A stretch of DNA of 13,642 nucleotides from an uncultured Clostridia bacterium. Its GTDB lineage: Bacteria; Bacillota; Clostridia; TANB77; CAG-508. The stretch is taken from assembly GCA_944393345.1 (NCBI GenBank), contig CALXZW010000032.1:1-13642 (forward strand), given 5' to 3'. The notes under the pieces are model-generated. The model made no database searches. It was given only the letters and a program-made list of their open reading frames with translations, and had not been told where the DNA came from. The translations under genes and the position numbers were made by a program. This document shows positions 6,336-13,340 of this stretch, in pieces; the first letter of the stretch is position 1; every line of letters starts with the position of its first letter.

Positions 6336-8531
6336 TTATTTCTTTCTTGATACTTCATATACACTATCTACTTTTCTTATCGCCTTAAATACCTTATTTA
6401 ATTCATCTAAATTTTCCACCTCTAAAGTTATATCTATTATGGCAATTCTTTCTTTAGTTGTTTTTGTATTAACTCCTAATATATTTGCTTTAGTTGTTCC
6501 TATTTCTTTTAATATATCTACCAATAGACCATTTCTATCATTTGAATATATCTCTATATCCGCTTTATATTCTGATTTTTCTTCTCCAACCCATTCTACA
6601 TCAATCATTCTATTTTCTTCTGAAAGTAAGTCTTTTACATTTACACAATCTTTTCTATGTACAGAAACTCCTCTTCCTTTTGTTATATATCCTACTATTT
6701 CATCTCCTGGAAGTGGATTACAACATTTAGAAAGTTTTACTAAACAATTATCTATTCCTTTTACAATAATTCCTAAATTAGAGTTTTTAATTCTTTTTTG
6801 CTTGTTTTTAGCAAGTTCTTCTATTTTCTTTTCTATATCTTCTTCTTCATGTTCTTTTCTATATTCTTGTAACATCCTTGCTATTACTTTTACTGGTGAA
6901 TTTGCTCCAAATCCTACTGCTGAATACATTTCGTCTAAATTTTTATATTTATATTTTTCTATCATTGGTTCTATGTATTGATTTTTAAATAATTCTTCAT
7001 GCGATAATCCAATTCTTTTTATTTCCTTTTCAATTAATTCTTTTCCTTTTTCTATATTTTCTGATTTTTGTTCTTTTTTAAACCAACTTTGAATTTTATT
7101 TTTAGCACTTGTACTTTTTACAAATTTTAACCAATCTCTACTTGGGCCCTTTGAATTATCAGATGTTATAATTTCTATTATATCTCCACTTTGCAAAGGT
7201 GTTATGATTGGCATCATTTTACTATTTATTTTACATCCTGTCATATGATGCCCTATTTCAGCATGTATAGCATATGCAAAATCTATAGGTGTTGCTCCTC
7301 TAGGTAATACTTTTATTGCACCTTTTGGTGTAAATACATATACTTCATCCTCGAATAATTCTGTTTTTAATGTATTTAAAAATTCTTGTGGATCTTGCAT
7401 CTCTTTTTGCCATTCTAATGTTTCTCTTAACCATGCTAATTTATCTTCTTCTACTTTTACTGTTTGTTTTTTTCCAAAATAACTTGCCTCTTTATATGCC
7501 CAGTGTGCTGCTATACCATATTCTGCTATTTTATGCATTTCCCAAGTACGAATTTGTACTTCAAAAGGTGTTCCTTTTTCTCCTAAAAGTGTTGTGTGAA
7601 TTGATTGATACATATTAGGTTTTGGAACTGCTATATAATCTTTAAACCTTCCTGGCATAGGACTATATAATTCATGTACTACACCTAATGCAGCATAACA
7701 ATCTTTAACAGAATTTACTAATATTCTTAGTGCAAATAAATCATATATTTGATCTAAAGTTTTATTATCTCTTTTCATTTTTCTATATATACTATATAAA
7801 TGTTTTGCTCTTCCTGTTACCTCTGCATCGATTTTTTGCTTTTTTAGTTCTATTCTAATATCTGACATTATTTTTTCAATAAATTTTAGTCTTTCTTCTC
7901 TTTTCTTGTCTATTCCTTCTACTAATTCATGATATTCTTCTGGTCTTGTGTATTTAAATCCTAAGTCTTCCAATTCCCATTTTAATGAATATAGACCTAG
8001 TCTATTCGCTAATGGTGCATATAAATCCATTGTTTCTTTTGCAATAGCTATTTGTCTATCTCTTCTTAAATGTTTTAATGTTCTCATATTATGCAATCTA
8101 TCTGCAAGTTTTATCAATATAACTCTTATATCTTTTCCCATTGCCAAAAACATTTTTCTGTAGTTTTCAGCTTGCTGTTCTTCTGCAGATGCAAATTGTA
8201 TTAATTTTAATTTTGTTACACCAGCTACCATATCTGCAATTTCATTTCCAAATTCTTTTCTTAAATCATTGTCTGTTACTTCTGTGTCTTCAACAACATC
8301 ATGTAAAAGTGCAGCACAAATAGAACTATCATCAAGCCCCATTTCTGCTAAAATGTATGCTACATTTAATGGGTGTATAATATATGGTTCTCCTGATTTT
8401 CTACATTGATCTCCATGATATTTTACTGCATAATTATATGCTCTTAATATTAATTTATTATCAACTTTTCTAGAATGTGCTTTTCTTTTTGCTATGACAT
8501 CTTGTATTGTTACTTCTTTTGTTTCAGACAT
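6336..8531 (-). CDS. rel: Bifunctional (p)ppGpp synthetase/hydrolase Rel
   Basis: 731 residues. It makes and degrades the stringent-response alarmone. Domains in order: HD hydrolase (about 30-185, metal ligands H53, H77-D78, D144, and ED at 81-82), synthetase (about 235-350, catalytic D264 in YDLFALRI, E325 in EVQIRT), TGS (about 395-455), a helical region, a Cys-rich zinc-finger region (CCNPLPGDE and HRKDC), and a C-terminal ACT domain (about 655-731). RFKD at 295-298 in the synthetase is the signature of bifunctional enzymes, and the HD site is intact, so both activities are expected. I chose ATG 8531: a GTG at 8540 would give three more residues but lies one or two bases from the GGGGAAG ribosome binding site, which is correctly spaced for ATG. 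It is 24 nt after recJ. Confidence 0.96.
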   Translation of the reverse strand: MSETKEVTIQDVIAKRKAHSRKVDNKLILRAYNYAVKYHGDQCRKSGEPYIIHPLNVAYILAEMGLDDSSICAALLHDVVEDTEVTDNDLRKEFGNEIADMVAGVTKLKLIQFASAEEQQAENYRKMFLAMGKDIRVILIKLADRLHNMRTLKHLRRDRQIAIAKETMDLYAPLANRLGLYSLKWELEDLGFKYTRPEEYHELVEGIDKKREERLKFIEKIMSDIRIELKKQKIDAEVTGRAKHLYSIYRKMKRDNKTLDQIYDLFALRILVNSVKDCYAALGVVHELYSPMPGRFKDYIAVPKPNMYQSIHTTLLGEKGTPFEVQIRTWEMHKIAEYGIAAHWAYKEASYFGKKQTVKVEEDKLAWLRETLEWQKEMQDPQEFLNTLKTELFEDEVYVFTPKGAIKVLPRGATPIDFAYAIHAEIGHHMTGCKINSKMMPIITPLQSGDIIEIITSDNSKGPSRDWLKFVKSTSAKNKIQSWFKKEQKSENIEKGKELIEKEIKRIGLSHEELFKNQYIEPMIEKYKYKNLDEMYSAVGFGANSPVKVIARMLQEYRKEHEEEDIEKKIEELAKNKQKRIKNSNLGIIVKGIDNCLVKLSKCCNPLPGDEIVGYITKGRGVSVHRKDCVNVKDLLSEENRMIDVEWVGEEKSEYKADIEIYSNDRNGLLVDILKEIGTTKANILGVNTKTTKERIAIIDITLEVENLDELNKVFKAIRKVDSVYEVSRKK

Positions 8532-8555
8532 AAAATTCACTTCCCCTTATTATTT

Positions 8556-10247
8556 TTATATTGATTTCATTATATCCTTTATATTTATTTGTAAGCTTTC
8601 TACTCCGTTAAAAGAATTTATTTCTAATACACCAACTACATCAATTTTATCACCGATTTTATATTCTTCAGACATATATCCTAAATTGAAACCAATAGCA
8701 CTTGCTATTGTATTATTATCTTTTAATGTTAGTTTCAAGTGTTTTCCTTCTGATAATGCTCGTATTGAATCTATTTTTAAATTTTTGAATACAAAAACTG
8801 GCATTTTATTTCCTTCTCCAAAAGGTTCTAATTTACTTAGACTTTCAACCATTTCTTTTGTAATATCACTTAAATTTATTTTAGCATCAATGTTTATTAT
8901 TGGAATTATCTCATTGACATGCATTTTTTGTGCTATTTCTTCAAATTCTTTTTTAAAATTCTCAAAATTTTCCTTTTTTACTGAAATTCCTATTGCCATT
9001 GCATGGCCTCCAAATTTTTCTATAGAATCCATACAATTCATAAGTGCTTCATGTAAATCAAATCCTGGTATACTTCTTCCCGAACCTTGGCCCATCCCAT
9101 CATCTTCAAAACTAAGTAATATACTTGGTTTAAAATATTTTTCTGTAATTTTAGAAGATACTATTCCTATAACTCCATGATGCCAATTTTCACCTTTTAC
9201 TATAATAGTATTTTTTTTATCTAAATGCTCTTTCTCAATTTGTTCTAATGCATTTTCATATATTTCTTTTTCTTTTTCTTGTCTTATTCTATTATATTCA
9301 TTAAGTTCTTTTGTTAAATCAACTACTTCATTTATATTTTTAGATAAAAATAATTTCAATGCTTCTTCTGCTTTTCCCATTCTACCACAAGCATTTATTC
9401 TAGGTGCTACTCCAAAAGAAATTGTACTAGAATCTATTTTACTATAACCTGAAGCATTTAATATTGATTGTAATCCTATATTTTTGGTTTGTCTTACTAA
9501 CATTAATCCTAATTTTGTTATAACTCTGTTTTCATCTATTAATGGAACAATATCTGAAATTGTTCCTATACAAACTATATCTAAATATTTTAAATATTCT
9601 TCTTCTTTTAAATTTAATTTTATACTAAGTGCTTGGATTAGTTTAAAAACTACTCCAACACCAGCCAATTCTCTAAATGGATATTTACTATCTTTTCTTT
9701 TATTATCTATTACTGCAAAAGCTTTGGGGATTTCTGTTCCTGCTTCATGATGATCTGTTATAATTGTTTCTAATCCTAGAGAATTTGCATAATCTATTTC
9801 TTTTATTGCAGATATACCACAATCTACTGTAATCATTAAATCACAACTTTGATTTTTTATTTGCTCTATTGCATTATTATTTAAGCCATAACCTTCATCT
9901 AATCTATTTGGTATATATGTTTTAACTTCTATTCCTCTATCTCTAAAAAAACTCTTTAATACAGTAATACTTGTTATTCCATCAACATCATAATCTCCAT
10001 ATATTGTAATATTCTCTTTTTTGTTAATTGCTTCTATAATTCTTTCAACCGCTTTTTCCATATCTGTCATTAAAAATGGATCATGGAAATCTGCTCTTGT
10101 TGGATGTAAAAATAATTTTATATCTTCTTCTGTATTAATATTCCTATTAGATAATATTGTTGCTAATAGTCTATTTATTTTATATTTTTCTACTATTTCA
10201 TTTATTGTTTTTTCGTTTATATCATATATTTGCCATTTTTTATTCAT
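8556..10247 (-). CDS. recJ: Single-stranded-DNA-specific 5'-3' exonuclease RecJ
   Basis: 563 residues, the length of the core RecJ family and shorter than the Bacillus protein, which has an extra C-terminal domain. It degrades single-stranded DNA from the 5' end in recombinational and mismatch repair. DHH-domain motifs are DYDVDG (85-90), VDCG (141-144) and TDHHE (164-168), plus a conserved AGVGV segment near 195-199. The DHHA1 domain carries SGRSIPGFDLHEAL and FGGHAMAIGIS. The C-terminal OB-like domain (about 455-563) completes the protein. ATG at 10247 follows AGGAGAGG. It is the first gene of a four-gene operon. Its link to rel is common in Bacillota, though the apt gene usually found between them is absent. 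Confidence 0.95.
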   Translation of the reverse strand: MNKKWQIYDINEKTINEIVEKYKINRLLATILSNRNINTEEDIKLFLHPTRADFHDPFLMTDMEKAVERIIEAINKKENITIYGDYDVDGITSITVLKSFFRDRGIEVKTYIPNRLDEGYGLNNNAIEQIKNQSCDLMITVDCGISAIKEIDYANSLGLETIITDHHEAGTEIPKAFAVIDNKRKDSKYPFRELAGVGVVFKLIQALSIKLNLKEEEYLKYLDIVCIGTISDIVPLIDENRVITKLGLMLVRQTKNIGLQSILNASGYSKIDSSTISFGVAPRINACGRMGKAEEALKLFLSKNINEVVDLTKELNEYNRIRQEKEKEIYENALEQIEKEHLDKKNTIIVKGENWHHGVIGIVSSKITEKYFKPSILLSFEDDGMGQGSGRSIPGFDLHEALMNCMDSIEKFGGHAMAIGISVKKENFENFKKEFEEIAQKMHVNEIIPIINIDAKINLSDITKEMVESLSKLEPFGEGNKMPVFVFKNLKIDSIRALSEGKHLKLTLKDNNTIASAIGFNLGYMSEEYKIGDKIDVVGVLEINSFNGVESLQINIKDIMKSI

Positions 10248-10276
10248 TTTCCTCTCCTAATTATAAATTTTCTATT

Positions 10277-10305
10277 ATTGTATAACATTTTTGATTTTTT
10301 TTAAA
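10277..10305 (-). promoter_or_regulatory. Weak candidate promoter for the recJ-rel-hydrolase-hisS operon
   Basis: On the minus strand TACAAT (10282-10277, 5 of 6) lies 17 nt after TTTAAA (10305-10300, 4 of 6), in a long A-rich tract. It is 29 nt upstream of recJ. The position fits the start of an operon downstream of a terminator, but in DNA this AT-rich such matches are common. Confidence 0.35.
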
Positions 10306-10419
10306 GGGTTTGACATAAATTTATAAAAAAAGTAATTTTTCGGAAATCGATATTATTAATTACTATCAATCACATTATTGCTAATTAATTAGATTCTATT
10401 ATTAGAATTATTGCATAAA

Positions 10420-10460
10420 AAGAAACTAGAAATACTCTTATGAAATATTTCTAGTTTCTT
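10420..10460 (-). terminator. Rho-independent terminator of the 72-codon gene
   Basis: A 15-bp perfect stem (10446-10460 with 10420-10434, 11-nt loop) starts 6 nt past the stop codon of the 72-codon gene. On the minus strand the descending arm ends in CTTTTT-like sequence (TTTCTTTTTATG), so termination is expected for that strand, insulating the recJ operon from upstream transcription. Confidence 0.8.
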
Positions 10461-10466
10461 TACATT

Positions 10467-10685
10467 TTACCGTAGCCAGAATTGAATCACTCTTACATAA
10501 GCCCTTTCAGGCTTTGAAAGCTCTGGATAATCCATTTTTAGCAAACCCGATTCATTCCGACTTACCCATATCTTCTTTCCAGTTGGAAGCAAAAACTCTA
10601 CTTCCTTCCCAGGATTTCGGTTCAGCTCATCCTTGATTGCGTTCTTGTTGTAATTTGCTTTTACAAAATCCACAAAATGAACCAT
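10467..10685 (-). CDS. Unrecognised 72-residue protein, second foreign-looking single-gene cassette
   Basis: I do not recognise this family. The protein is basic, with a helical-looking N-terminus (about 1-24), a strand-turn-strand core (KEVEFLLPTGKKIWVSR, about 27-43) and an aromatic C-terminal segment ending in FWLR. It has no signal peptide or membrane segment. Support for a real gene: AGGAGG shortly before ATG 10685, a promoter with perfect -10 and 17-nt spacer (10755-10783), and a terminator 6 nt past the stop. GC is about 39% by hand count, well above the flanks, with CGA and CGG codons used for Arg. It lies between fabI and recJ, two genes with no known reason to be separated by it. 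It is not similar by eye to the 81-residue protein. Confidence 0.75.
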   Translation of the reverse strand: MVHFVDFVKANYNKNAIKDELNRNPGKEVEFLLPTGKKIWVSRNESGLLKMDYPELSKPERAYVRVIQFWLR

Positions 10686-10754
10686 AAGATTTTCCTCCTG
10701 TTGTAAAATAGTTTAGGCTAATAACTAAAACCTAGCAAATACTTTTAGATTTTT

Positions 10755-10783
10755 ATTATATCATAAATGAATACGCGGTTCAA
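10755..10783 (-). promoter_or_regulatory. Sigma-A promoter of the 72-codon gene
   Basis: On the minus strand TTGAAC (10783-10778) is followed by a 17-nt spacer and a perfect TATAAT (10760-10755), with TG one base before it. Transcription should start near 10748, giving a leader of about 63 nt that contains a short TAGG/CCTA complementary pair. It begins 19 nt after the fabI stop codon. Confidence 0.72.
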
Positions 10784-10801
10784 GATGTTAACATAATTTT
10801 T

Positions 10802-11572
10802 TTATACTCCTACAACAGAAAAACCATTATCAACATGTATTATTTCTCCTGTTATAGCACTAGACATGTTACTAAATAAGAATGCTGTACTATCCCCAAC
10901 TTCTTTAATTGTTACATTTCTATGTAATGGTGCTCTTTCTTCAACTACATCTAAAATTGAACTAAAGTCTTTTATTCCCTTGGCAGATAAGGTTTTTATT
11001 GGTCCTGCTGATATTCCATTTATTCTATATCCGTCTACTCCTAAATCTTTTGATAAATATCTAATACTTGCTTCTAAAGCCGCTTTTGCAACTCCCATTA
11101 CATTGTATCCAACTATTGCTTTTTCTGAGCCATAATATGTATATGCTACTATACTTGCTCCTTCATTTAACATTTCTTTTTCTCTTGCCATTCTAACAAT
11201 TGCTATTAATGAGTAACTACTTACATCTTGTGCATGTGCATAACCTTCTCTTGATGTTAATATAAAATCATTTCTTAAATCTTCTGTATTAGCATGTGCA
11301 ATAGCATGTAATAATCCATCTATTTTACCATGATTTTTTTTGATTTCTTCTAAACATTTATCTATATTTTCGTCTTTACTTACATCTCCACAAACATATA
11401 CACTTGTTCCTGGTATTTCTTTTACTAACTCTTGCACTTTTTCTATGCTATCTTCTGAACAAGTACAAATAACTTCTGCGCCTTGTTCATATGCTGATTT
11501 TGCTGCTCCCCAAGCTATACTCCATTTGTTTCTCACTCCCATAATTACTACTTTTTTTCCTTTTAATATCAT
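10802..11572 (-). CDS. fabI: Enoyl-[acyl-carrier-protein] reductase FabI
   Basis: 256 residues from ATG 11572. It reduces the enoyl-ACP double bond with NAD(P)H in the last step of each fatty acid elongation cycle. A short-chain dehydrogenase fold begins with the FabI-type cofactor motif GVRNKWSIAWG (12-22). The catalytic pair is Y156 and K163 in YNVMGVAK, with Y146 also present, matching E. coli numbering. The HAIAHANTEDL segment (about 89-99) is of the Gram-positive FabI type. An upstream in-frame ATG at 11608 is inside accA and lacks a ribosome binding site, whereas GGAGG (11585-11581) directly follows the accA stop and is 8 nt from ATG 11572. This is the last gene of accD-accA-fabI. Many Clostridia use FabK instead. 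Confidence 0.95.
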   Translation of the reverse strand: MILKGKKVVIMGVRNKWSIAWGAAKSAYEQGAEVICTCSEDSIEKVQELVKEIPGTSVYVCGDVSKDENIDKCLEEIKKNHGKIDGLLHAIAHANTEDLRNDFILTSREGYAHAQDVSSYSLIAIVRMAREKEMLNEGASIVAYTYYGSEKAIVGYNVMGVAKAALEASIRYLSKDLGVDGYRINGISAGPIKTLSAKGIKDFSSILDVVEERAPLHRNVTIKEVGDSTAFLFSNMSSAITGEIIHVDNGFSVVGV

Positions 11573-11585
11573 TTTATTTTCCTCC

Positions 11586-12380
11586 TTACATATTTCTAAA
11601 TTTTTCATATCTTTTATTTATTAATTCTTCTGTACTTAATTTTTTAAGTTCAGCAATATTATCTAAAATATATTGTTTTAATTTTTTTACTACTTTTTCG
11701 AATTGATTTTGTATTCCTTCTTTTGGTTCTTTTATAACTTCATCAATTATATTTAATTTTTTTAATTCTTTAGCTGTAATCTTCATATTTTCTGCTGCTT
11801 CTTTAGCTTTAGTAGAATCTTTATATAAAATACTTGCAAAACCTTCTGGAGAAAGAATTGAATATATCGAATTTTCTAACATTACCACTTTATCTCCTAC
11901 TGCTATTGCTAAAGCTCCTCCACTAGATCCTTCTCCTATAACTATACAAATTATTGGAACTTTTAGATTTGCCATTTCTAGCATATTCCTTGCTATTGCT
12001 TCACCTTGACCTCTTTCTTCTGCCCCCATTCCTGGATATGCACCTGGTGTATCTATAAATGTTATTATTGGTCTTTTAAATTTTTCTGCTTGTTTCATCA
12101 GTCTTAATGCCTTTCTATATCCCTCTGGATTTGGCATTCCAAAATTTCTTTCTATGTTTTCTTTGGAATTTTTTCCTTTTTGTTCCCCTATAACTGTAAC
12201 TGGTATATTATATATTGTTGCAATTCCTGCTACTATTGATTTGTCATCACCAAAATTTCTGTCTCCATGTAATTCTATAAAATTATCAAATATTGAGTTT
12301 ATGTAATCTAATGCTTTAGGTCTATCTAGTGCTCTTGCTTTTTGTACTATATCCCATGCATTTTTATTTGAACTTTCCAT
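11586..12380 (-). CDS. accA: Acetyl-CoA carboxylase carboxyltransferase subunit alpha
   Basis: 264 residues, lacking the N-terminal helical extension of the roughly 320-residue E. coli and Bacillus proteins, as is usual in Clostridia. With AccD it moves the carboxyl group from biotin to acetyl-CoA to form malonyl-CoA. Crotonase-fold motifs include ELHGDRNFGDD near the N-terminus, FIDTPGAYPGMGAEERGQGE, the oxyanion-hole segment GEGSSGGALAIAVGD, and SPEGFASILYKD. The ATG overlaps the accD stop by one base (TAATG), and its GGAGGG ribosome binding site is in the accD tail, so the two subunits are translationally coupled. fabI starts 13 nt after its stop. Confidence 0.96.
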   Translation of the reverse strand: MESSNKNAWDIVQKARALDRPKALDYINSIFDNFIELHGDRNFGDDKSIVAGIATIYNIPVTVIGEQKGKNSKENIERNFGMPNPEGYRKALRLMKQAEKFKRPIITFIDTPGAYPGMGAEERGQGEAIARNMLEMANLKVPIICIVIGEGSSGGALAIAVGDKVVMLENSIYSILSPEGFASILYKDSTKAKEAAENMKITAKELKKLNIIDEVIKEPKEGIQNQFEKVVKKLKQYILDNIAELKKLSTEELINKRYEKFRNM

Positions 12381-13234
12381 TATTTTCCCTCCTTATGCAA
12401 TCTTATGATTTGCGCTAATGTGGATTTCATATCTTTTCTTTCTACTATTTTATCGATAAATCCATGTTCTAATAAAAACTCTGAACTTTGAAAACCTTCT
12501 GGTAATTTTTGCTTTATAGTTTGTTCTATAACTCTTGGTCCAGCAAATCCAATTAATGCTTTAGGTTCTGCAAGTATTATATCTCCTAAACTTGCAAAAC
12601 TTGCGGTTACACCTCCTGTTGTTGGGTCTGTTAGAACTGATATGTATAATAATCCTTCTGCATTTAATTTTGAAAGTGCACTAGAAGTTTTTGCCATTTG
12701 CATTAATGAAACCATACCCTCTTGCATTCTTGCACCTCCTGAAACACAAAAAATTATCAAAGGTAATCTTTCTTTTATTGCTGTTTCGATGGCTAATGTT
12801 ATTCTTTCTCCTACGGCATATCCCATACTTCCCATTAAAAAATTTCCATCCATAACACATAAAATAGCATCTTCATTTTCTATTTTACATTTACCACATT
12901 TTACCGCTTCTTCTATTTTGGTCTTTTCTTTTAACAATTCAACTTTCTTCAAATATCCTTCAAAATTCAAAGGATCTTTTGTTAAAATATCTTTTCCAAT
13001 TTCTTCGAAACTTCCTTCATCTGCTATTTTCTTAATTCTTCTTCTATAAGATAATCTAAAATGTTTTCCACAATTAGGGCTTACACTTAAATTTTTATGT
13101 AATTCTTCTTTATATATTATTTCTTTACAATTGTCACATTTTACCCATTTTCCTATCATCATATCTGATGCTTTTTTATTTTTTACTATGCAATCTTCTT
13201 TACTATTTATTTTCTTTACTTTATCAATAATCAA
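12380..13234 (-). CDS. accD: Acetyl-CoA carboxylase carboxyltransferase subunit beta, with altered zinc ribbon
   Basis: 284 residues, normal family length. It is the acetyl-CoA carboxylase transferase partner of AccA. The N-terminal zinc ribbon has C33 and C36 (CDNC), but the second pair reads S52-P-N-C55, so one of four expected zinc ligands is Ser (codon AGC, one base from TGC). The crotonase-fold region is intact: FCVSGGARMQEGM, MQMAKTSSAL, LTDPTTGGVTASFASLGD, and FAGPRVIEQT. The start is TTG at 13234, 8 nt after GGAGG (13247-13243); the next in-frame ATG (codon 25) has no ribosome binding site and would cut close to the zinc ribbon. It is first in accD-accA-fabI. accB and accC are not in the window. 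Confidence 0.94.
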   Translation of the reverse strand: MIIDKVKKINSKEDCIVKNKKASDMMIGKWVKCDNCKEIIYKEELHKNLSVSPNCGKHFRLSYRRRIKKIADEGSFEEIGKDILTKDPLNFEGYLKKVELLKEKTKIEEAVKCGKCKIENEDAILCVMDGNFLMGSMGYAVGERITLAIETAIKERLPLIIFCVSGGARMQEGMVSLMQMAKTSSALSKLNAEGLLYISVLTDPTTGGVTASFASLGDIILAEPKALIGFAGPRVIEQTIKQKLPEGFQSSEFLLEHGFIDKIVERKDMKSTLAQIIRLHKEGK

Positions 13235-13275
13235 AGTTTCTTCCTCCTTTTTGCATTTAGTAAAATTACTTTCCT

Positions 13276-13304
13276 ATTATATATTTTATTCTCTTTTTTT
13301 GCAA
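13276..13304 (-). promoter_or_regulatory. Sigma-A promoter of accD-accA-fabI
   Basis: On the minus strand TTGCAA (13304-13299, 4 of 6) is followed by a 17-nt spacer and a perfect TATAAT (13281-13276). Transcription would start near 13269, giving a leader of about 35 nt to the accD ribosome binding site and TTG start. It lies between the rnpB terminator and accD. Confidence 0.68.
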
Positions 13305-13331
13305 TTAGGACAATCGGTCGATTTTGGACAT

Positions 13332-13340
13332 AAAAAAAGA
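13332..13340 (-). terminator. U-tract ending the RNase P RNA
   Basis: On the minus strand CTTCTTTTTTTA directly follows the RNA's presumed P1 3' strand (AGATTTACTTC). P1 itself probably supplies the terminator stem, but its 5' strand lies outside the window and cannot be checked. Confidence 0.55.

Noticed and set aside
6439..6981. A 180-codon open frame on the plus strand opposite rel, and similar frames opposite rlmD, recJ, accA and accD
   Set aside because: They lie wholly inside well-identified minus-strand genes, have no ribosome binding site, and encode Ile/Phe/Ser-rich low-complexity sequence expected from the complement of AT-rich coding DNA.
10310..10338. A perfect TTGACA on the plus strand (10310-10315) as a promoter for an antisense or small RNA
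   Set aside because: The hexamer 17 nt downstream is TAATTT, a poor -10, and no gene follows on that strand. Chance match in AT-rich DNA is more likely.
10786..10795. The palindrome ATGTTAACAT after the fabI stop as a terminator
   Set aside because: It has no loop and no following U-tract, so it cannot form a terminator hairpin.
11573..11608. A 12-residue N-terminal extension of FabI from ATG 11608
   Set aside because: This start lies within accA with no ribosome binding site, and FabI alignment begins at the later ATG, which has GGAGG at 8 nt.
13218..13237. A FabT- or FapR-like operator over the accD start (ACTTT and AAAGT arms around TTGATTATTGA)
   Set aside because: Only the outer 5 bp are symmetric and the middle does not match a FabT or FapR palindrome; it is also mostly coding sequence.
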